From: JAGQTE01 sp964648005
GTDB taxonomy: Bacteria; Actinomycetota; Acidimicrobiia; Acidimicrobiales; Acidimicrobilacustridaceae
Reading direction: 5' to 3'
Assembly (NCBI GenBank): GCA_964648005.1
Contig: CAZYKR010000231.1
Span: 1-7,099, forward strand
DNA length: 7,099 nucleotides
Shown piece by piece: positions 1 through 7,099 of the stretch (within the stretch, counting starts at the first letter, position 1; each line of letters starts with the position of its first letter). Below the pieces are notes generated by a model. The model saw only the letters and a list, made by a program, of their open reading frames with translations. It was not told the DNA's origin and ran no database searches. The position numbers were made by a program, and so were the translations under genes.

Positions 1-1421
<1,421 letters not shown>

Positions 1422-1551
1422 GCGGCACCCCCCGGTGGTCCATCGAAGCGTGGCGAGCCTACCGGGGCCGACGGACCCGCCGCGGCGGTCGCCTCAAGGC
1501 CACTGCACAGATGCCGATGGTCATGGTGGCGTCGGGACAAGGAACGGGCCT
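1422..1551. promoter_or_regulatory. Divergent upstream region of acs and the diguanylate cyclase gene
   Basis: These 130 bp separate two divergent start codons and should hold both promoters. The clearest element is a perfect 12-bp palindrome, CCGCCGCGGCGG, at 1477-1488, about 55 bp from the acs start and 63 bp from the other. I found no convincing -35/-10 pair on either strand; a TAGGCT on the minus strand (1456-1461) fits a loose actinobacterial -10 but lacks a well-spaced -35. In sequence this GC-rich the palindrome may be chance, so an operator role is only a possibility. Confidence 0.35.
1539..1544 (+). promoter_or_regulatory. Ribosome binding site that decides the diguanylate cyclase start
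   Basis: AAGGAA lies 7 nt upstream of the ATG at 1552. The longest open frame begins at ATG 1420, overlapping the acs start codon, but its first 44 codons give Pro/Arg-rich sequence with no family character and have no comparable purine tract. The downstream start leaves a normal short basic cytoplasmic N-terminus before the first membrane helix. Confidence 0.7.
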
Positions 1552-3387
<1,836 letters not shown>

Positions 3388-3404
3388 TCAGCACGTGCAG
3401 CCGC

Positions 3405-3426
3405 CGCCGTCGAGCGCGCGTCGGCG
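3405..3426. terminator. Possible hairpin between convergent genes
   Basis: CGCCGTCG (3405-3412) and CGTCGGCG (3419-3426) can pair as an 8-bp stem with one T-T mismatch around a 6-nt loop. It lies in the 43-bp gap between the two convergent stop codons, where a bidirectional terminator would be expected. There is no T-tract on either side, so it is not a classical intrinsic terminator. An 8-bp palindrome GCACGTGC (3391-3398) sits just before it. GC-rich chance pairing is a real alternative. Confidence 0.35.
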
Positions 3427-3430
3427 TCGC

Positions 3431-4579
3431 TCAGACGCGCCACTCGAGCACCCCGAAGGCGCCGAGGCCGTCGGGGTCGAGCAGCGCCTCGGCCTCGCCG
3501 ATGCGACTGCGCGCCGCCACGGCGGCGAGGTCGCCGATGTGGGCACGTTCGTGCCAGGTCCGGCGACCGTCCTCGACGAGCGACGCGATGCCCAGCCCTG
3601 CCAGCCACGCCGACTGGGTGGTGGCGAGATCTGGCGCTCGTACGGCGGCGAGCTGATCGGTGCACACCTCGGCGGTGAGGTCCTGCCGCCCCGGGGTGTC
3701 GAGGGGCGATCCGCCGCGCGCATGGCCCCGATACGTGCGCAACCACTGCCCATCCGGCCGCTGCGCCAGCTCGGGCGTCGTGGCGGTGTAGTCCACCACC
3801 AGCACCCTGCCCGCCAGCACCAGGTCGAGCGCGTGGCGCAACCAGCGCGCCGCCCCCTCCTGCAAGGGGATGCGCGTGCCCGGCCCGACGTCGTGACCAA
3901 CGGTGCGGTCGGCCCACGCCGCCGCGGCGTCGTCAGCCGGCACGTGCACCTCGCTCGGCGCGCCGTCGACGAGCGTGACGCGCACCTCGTCCCATCCATC
4001 CGTCGCCCGCTCGAGCAGCCGCGTCGCCACGTTGTCGAGCAGCTCGTTGGCGAACACGACGCCACGGACGGGCACCTGCGGCAGCTCGGCGAGCGAGACG
4101 AGCCGTGGCCCGCGCCCGCGATCGGGCGCCGCCACGCCCGGGACGTCCTCGCCGTCGTCGTGCTCCGGCGGGAAGGCCTGCTCCGGCGCGGTCAGCGCCA
4201 GGTGGCGCGGATGTAGCGACCGCTGCGCTGCCGACCGTTCCACCAGCACGTAGGTCAACGCTCCGGCGCAGGCGGGTGCGGCGCGTTCGACCGCTTTGGC
4301 CAGGGTGCCCGGTCCGGCGCCGACGTCGAGCACGGTGAAGGGATCGGGTTCGCCCAGGTCTCGCCACACCGCATCGCGGTAGCGGGCGACGAGGACGCCG
4401 AACAGCGGGCCGGTCTCGGGCGAGGTCAGGAAGTCGCCCCGGCGGCCGGCGCGCCCGCCACGCTCGTAGAAGCCGTCGGGTCCGTACAGCGCCAGGTCTT
4501 GGAACTCATCGAAGCGCACCGACCCGAACCGTTCGATGCGCGCTGCCAGCTCGGCCGGCACCTCGGGCACCGACGCCAC
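3431..4579 (-). CDS. SAM-dependent methyltransferase, MidA/NDUFAF7 family (COG1565, DUF185)
   Basis: A 382-residue soluble class I methyltransferase with a GTG start. The N-terminal family signature is clear: VRFDEFQDLALYGPDGFY (21-38) followed by GDFLTSPETGPLFG (48-61). The SAM-binding motif I is LDVGAGPGTL at 84-93. FANELLDNVATRLL (176-189) matches the family's conserved block after the central strand. VVDYTATTPEL (261-271), RTYRGHARG (281-289) and TPGRQDLTAEV (295-305) match its C-terminal half. The length is normal. In mitochondria, NDUFAF7 dimethylates an arginine of the complex I subunit NDUFS2 (the NuoD homologue). Here the gene starts 16 nt after the nuoN stop, so it is probably the last gene of the nuo operon. 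Methylation of NuoD or another complex I subunit is an inference from family and position; bacterial members mostly lack an assigned substrate. The ribosome site is weak (GGCGG), so translation may be coupled to nuoN. Confidence 0.92.
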   Translation of the reverse strand: MASVPEVPAELAARIERFGSVRFDEFQDLALYGPDGFYERGGRAGRRGDFLTSPETGPLFGVLVARYRDAVWRDLGEPDPFTVLDVGAGPGTLAKAVERAAPACAGALTYVLVERSAAQRSLHPRHLALTAPEQAFPPEHDDGEDVPGVAAPDRGRGPRLVSLAELPQVPVRGVVFANELLDNVATRLLERATDGWDEVRVTLVDGAPSEVHVPADDAAAAWADRTVGHDVGPGTRIPLQEGAARWLRHALDLVLAGRVLVVDYTATTPELAQRPDGQWLRTYRGHARGGSPLDTPGRQDLTAEVCTDQLAAVRAPDLATTQSAWLAGLGIASLVEDGRRTWHERAHIGDLAAVAARSRIGEAEALLDPDGLGAFGVLEWRV

Positions 4580-4595
4580 GTGGACCGACCGCCGA

Positions 4596-6101
4596 TCAGG
4601 GGACGGCGACGGCCGACAGCAACGTGGCGTTGTCGGTCAGGCCGGCGACGAGCTGGGGCAGGATGCCGAACACCACCGTCAGCACCAGCGTGATGGAGAT
4701 CGCCGCCCGCAGCGACACCGGCACCTGCACCGGGCTGAGGTCACCATCGGGCACCTCGTCCATGATCATCGTCTTGGCGACGCGGGCGTAGTAGAAGAGC
4801 GCGATCACCGAGTTGATGCCGACGATGATCGCCAGCGAATACCCGGCGGCGTTGTTGGCCTCGACCAGCGTCTTGAAGATGCCGAACTTGGCGAACCAGC
4901 CGCCGAGCGGCGGGATGCCGGCCAGCGAGAACAAGAACATGGCCATCGCCACCGCCAGGCCCGGCGCATAGCGGACCAGGCCGGCGAACGACGAGATCTC
5001 GCCGGAGCGCGTCTTGCGGGAGGCGGCGATGACCACGGCGAAGGCGCCGAGGTTCATCGTGGCGTAGATCATCAGGTAGATGAGGATCGACTGGACGGCG
5101 GCGTCGCCCACCGTGCCCGCCACCGCCAGCGGGGCGAGCATGTAGCCGGCTTGGGCGATGCCCGAGTAGGCGAGCATGCGCACGACGTTGGTCTGGCGCA
5201 GGGCGATGAGGTTGCCCACGAACATGGTGGCGACCGCCAGCGCCCAGAACAGCGGCTCGACGATGTCGACCCGGAAGGGGAAGGCGCCGAAGACGACGAT
5301 CATCAGGGCCACGAAGCCGGCGGCCTTCGATGCCACGGCCAGGAACGCCGTGACCGGGGTCGGCGCGCCCTCGTAGGTGTCGGGGGCCCACGTGTGGAAC
5401 GGCACGGCCGAGACCTTGAAGCCGAAGCCGACGACGATGAACACGATGGCCAGCACGGCCGCTGACGGCACGTCCTCGCCGGCGAGCTTGGTGGCGATCT
5501 CGCTCAGCATCGTGGTCCCGGTCAGGCCGTACAGCAGCGACATGCCGTAGAGCAGGACCGCCGAGGCGAACACACCCATCAGGTAGTACTTGATGCCGGC
5601 CTCGTCGGAGCGCAGGTCTCGCTTGCGCCAGGCGGCGAGCATGTACGCCGGGATCGACAGCAGCTCGAGGGCGATGAAGACCGAGATGAGGTCCCGGGCC
5701 GAGGCCATGACCATCATGCCGAGGATCGACGCCAGCAGCAGCTGGTAGTACTCGCCCTCCCAGTAGTCGCCCTCGGCGATGTAGGTCTGGCTCAACAAGA
5801 TGACGACGTAGCCCGACACCAGGAACAGGCCGGTGAGCACCAGCGAGAAGGTGTCGACGACGAACGCAGCGTTTCCTGCCTCGTTGGCGAACATCACCCT
5901 GGTGCCGCCGTCGACGGCGAGGGTCACGACGGGGACGAGCGCCAGCAGCAGGCCGAGGCCCGCGATCGACGACTGCGCCGACTTCGCCTGCTTCGGCGTG
6001 AAGGCGTCCACGAGGATGAGCACGGCCAGGGTGGCCGTGACCACGATCTCGGGCGCGAGCGCGTGGAAGTCGATCGAGGGAGCCTCGAAGCCCAACAGCA
6101 C
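4596..6101 (-). CDS. nuoN: NADH-quinone oxidoreductase subunit N
   Basis: One of three antiporter-like, proton-translocating subunits in the membrane arm of respiratory complex I. The 501 residues are full length and hydrophobic throughout, consistent with the family's 14 membrane helices. Key ionizable residues of the proton path are visible: Glu146 in FIALELLSIPAYML, Lys229 in GFGFKVSAVPFHTW, Lys259 in LAVASKAAGF and Lys405 in GGWFAKFGIF. By motif, the first three correspond to E. coli NuoN Glu133, Lys217 and Lys247. Translation starts at GTG (6101-6099), one nt after the nuoM stop codon. AGGGGG (minus strand, 6107-6112) lies 5 nt upstream, inside the end of nuoM, which indicates translational coupling. 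The protein begins MLLGFEAPSIDFHALAPEIV, the usual short periplasmic lead before helix 1. No defects are seen. Confidence 0.97.
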   Translation of the reverse strand: MLLGFEAPSIDFHALAPEIVVTATLAVLILVDAFTPKQAKSAQSSIAGLGLLLALVPVVTLAVDGGTRVMFANEAGNAAFVVDTFSLVLTGLFLVSGYVVILLSQTYIAEGDYWEGEYYQLLLASILGMMVMASARDLISVFIALELLSIPAYMLAAWRKRDLRSDEAGIKYYLMGVFASAVLLYGMSLLYGLTGTTMLSEIATKLAGEDVPSAAVLAIVFIVVGFGFKVSAVPFHTWAPDTYEGAPTPVTAFLAVASKAAGFVALMIVVFGAFPFRVDIVEPLFWALAVATMFVGNLIALRQTNVVRMLAYSGIAQAGYMLAPLAVAGTVGDAAVQSILIYLMIYATMNLGAFAVVIAASRKTRSGEISSFAGLVRYAPGLAVAMAMFLFSLAGIPPLGGWFAKFGIFKTLVEANNAAGYSLAIIVGINSVIALFYYARVAKTMIMDEVPDGDLSPVQVPVSLRAAISITLVLTVVFGILPQLVAGLTDNATLLSAVAVP

Positions 6102-6102
6102 G

Positions 6103-7053
6103 TCAGCCCCCTGCCGCCAGCTGCATCATCGGGGCCACCGTCGAGTCGGTCACCGAGAAGATCAGGTTCGGGTAGACGCCGAGGACCACGATCAGCACCA
6201 GCATCGGCACCCAGGCGATCCACTCGAAGCGGTTCACGTCCGGGATGGGCTCGTGCTCGAACTCCTCCGACGGCACGCCGAAGGCGACCCGCTGGAACAG
6301 GAACAGCAGGTAGCCGGCGGCGAAGACCGTGCCGATGGCGGCGACCACCATGAAGACCCGGAACAGTACGAGGTTGCTCACCCCGAAGAAGCCGGTGCTG
6401 TAGTCGGCGTTGGTCGGGTCATACGCCGACAGGATCGCCGGGAACTCGCCCCAGAACCCGGCCAGGCCCGGCAGGCCGAGCGAGGCCATCGTGGCCAGGC
6501 CCAGGATCCAGCCCATGCGTGGCGCCTGCTTGAGCAAGCCGCCGAGCCGGCTGATCTCGAGGGTGTGGTAGCGCTCCTTGGTGGAACCCGCCACGAAGAA
6601 CAACATGCCGGTGATGAGGCCGTGGGCGACCATCCCGAAGATGGCGGCGTTGATGCCGAACGTCGTCAGCGTGGCGATGGCCAGCATCACGTAGCCCATG
6701 TGGGCCACCGACGAGAAGGCGATGAGCCGCTTCATGTCGGTCTGGGCCAGGCAGCACAGCGCGCCGTAGATGATGCCGATCACGGCCAGCAGACCGATCA
6801 ACCACTGATAGCTGCGGGCGGCGTCGGGCAGGATCGGGATGGCGATGCGGATGAAGCCGTAGGTGCCGAGCTTCAGCAGCACGGCAGCCAGGATCACCGA
6901 GCCCACCGTCGGCGCCTGGGTGTGGGCGTCGGGCAGCCAGGTGTGCACCGGGAACATCGGCACCTTGATGCCGAAGCCGATGAGCATGCCGCCGAAGATC
7001 ACCAGCTGCCAGCCGTGGGTGATCGACTGCGCCAGCCCGGGCAGCTCGATCAT
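6103..7053 (-). CDS. nuoM: NADH-quinone oxidoreductase subunit M, C-terminal part (N-terminal half missing)
   Basis: Proton-pumping antiporter-like subunit of complex I. The intact frame gives 316 residues from the first available ATG (7053), against about 490-540 for the family. It begins just before membrane helix 7 and continues to the natural C-terminus. Signature residues, numbered from this ATG, are Lys30 in FGIKVPMFPVHTWLPDAH, Lys61 in LLKLGTYGFIR and Glu203 in GFWGEFPAIL. They correspond by motif to E. coli NuoM Lys234, Lys265 and Glu407. The helix-5 glutamate (E. coli Glu144) lies in the missing part. ATG 7053 is unlikely to be the real start: it sits inside a conserved stretch (TFSMIEL), and the codons upstream remain NuoM-like until a TAG at 7081-7083. 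The true gene should extend beyond the right edge, so this is either a broken gene or a sequence error. NuoN follows after 1 nt. Confidence 0.93.
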   Translation of the reverse strand: MIELPGLAQSITHGWQLVIFGGMLIGFGIKVPMFPVHTWLPDAHTQAPTVGSVILAAVLLKLGTYGFIRIAIPILPDAARSYQWLIGLLAVIGIIYGALCCLAQTDMKRLIAFSSVAHMGYVMLAIATLTTFGINAAIFGMVAHGLITGMLFFVAGSTKERYHTLEISRLGGLLKQAPRMGWILGLATMASLGLPGLAGFWGEFPAILSAYDPTNADYSTGFFGVSNLVLFRVFMVVAAIGTVFAAGYLLFLFQRVAFGVPSEEFEHEPIPDVNRFEWIAWVPMLVLIVVLGVYPNLIFSVTDSTVAPMMQLAAGG

Positions 7054-7099
7054 CGAGAACGTCTCGGCGCCGGACAGGAACTACAGCGAGATGAAGGCC
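7054..7099 (-). pseudogene. nuoM: Upstream continuation of nuoM interrupted by an in-frame TAG
   Basis: In the nuoM frame these bases read AFISL, stop, FLSGAETFS and then run directly into MIELPG. Both sides of the stop look like the end of NuoM helix 6 and the following loop. The stop is TAG at 7083-7081 (plus strand cta). A single C-to-G change from TAC (Tyr) would restore a normal ISLYFLSG. This lies 17 nt from the window edge. An assembly or base-call error near a contig end is as likely as a real nonsense mutation. Confidence 0.7.

Noticed and set aside
4536..5465. Plus-strand open frame of 309 codons opposite nuoN
   Set aside because: The product is a low-complexity His/Arg/Asp/Gly/Glu string, as expected from the reverse complement of a membrane-protein gene. 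No family features are seen.

Overview
This is a GC-rich chromosomal window from a bacterium. The 14-subunit-type complex I genes, high-GC codon use, frequent GTG starts and long antisense open frames suggest an actinobacterium. The protein style reminds me of the class Acidimicrobiia, but I could not run a search, so that placement is tentative. There are no RNA genes, mobile elements, CRISPR arrays or other signs of recent transfer.

Layout from left to right. Positions 1-1421 (minus strand) hold the N-terminal three quarters of an AMP-forming acetyl-CoA synthetase (acs), cut by the window edge. A 130-bp divergent upstream region (1422-1551) separates it from a plus-strand gene at 1552-3387. 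That gene encodes a membrane-bound diguanylate cyclase with a helical extracytoplasmic sensor, a cysteine-rich GAF domain and an intact GGEEF domain with an I-site. It converges, across only 43 bp, on a minus-strand block. Read in its own direction, that block runs nuoM, nuoN, then a MidA/NDUFAF7-type (COG1565) SAM-dependent methyltransferase at 3431-4579.

The minus-strand block is the distal end of a complex I (nuo) operon: nuoM and nuoN are separated by 1 nt, and nuoN and the methyltransferase by 16 nt. NuoM and NuoN are antiporter-like proton-pumping membrane subunits. The mitochondrial relative of the methyltransferase (NDUFAF7) methylates a complex I subunit during assembly, so its position at the end of a nuo operon is functionally suggestive.

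Two points deserve attention. First, the nuoM reading frame is interrupted near the right edge by an in-frame TAG at 7081-7083, and the frame beyond it still reads like NuoM. The intact part therefore lacks the N-terminal half of the protein. This could be a sequencing or assembly error at a contig end, or a real nonsense mutation. Second, the diguanylate cyclase combines a PilJ-like sensor with a five-cysteine GAF domain. Otherwise the window is ordinary core metabolism plus one signalling gene, and I see no wholly new multi-gene system.
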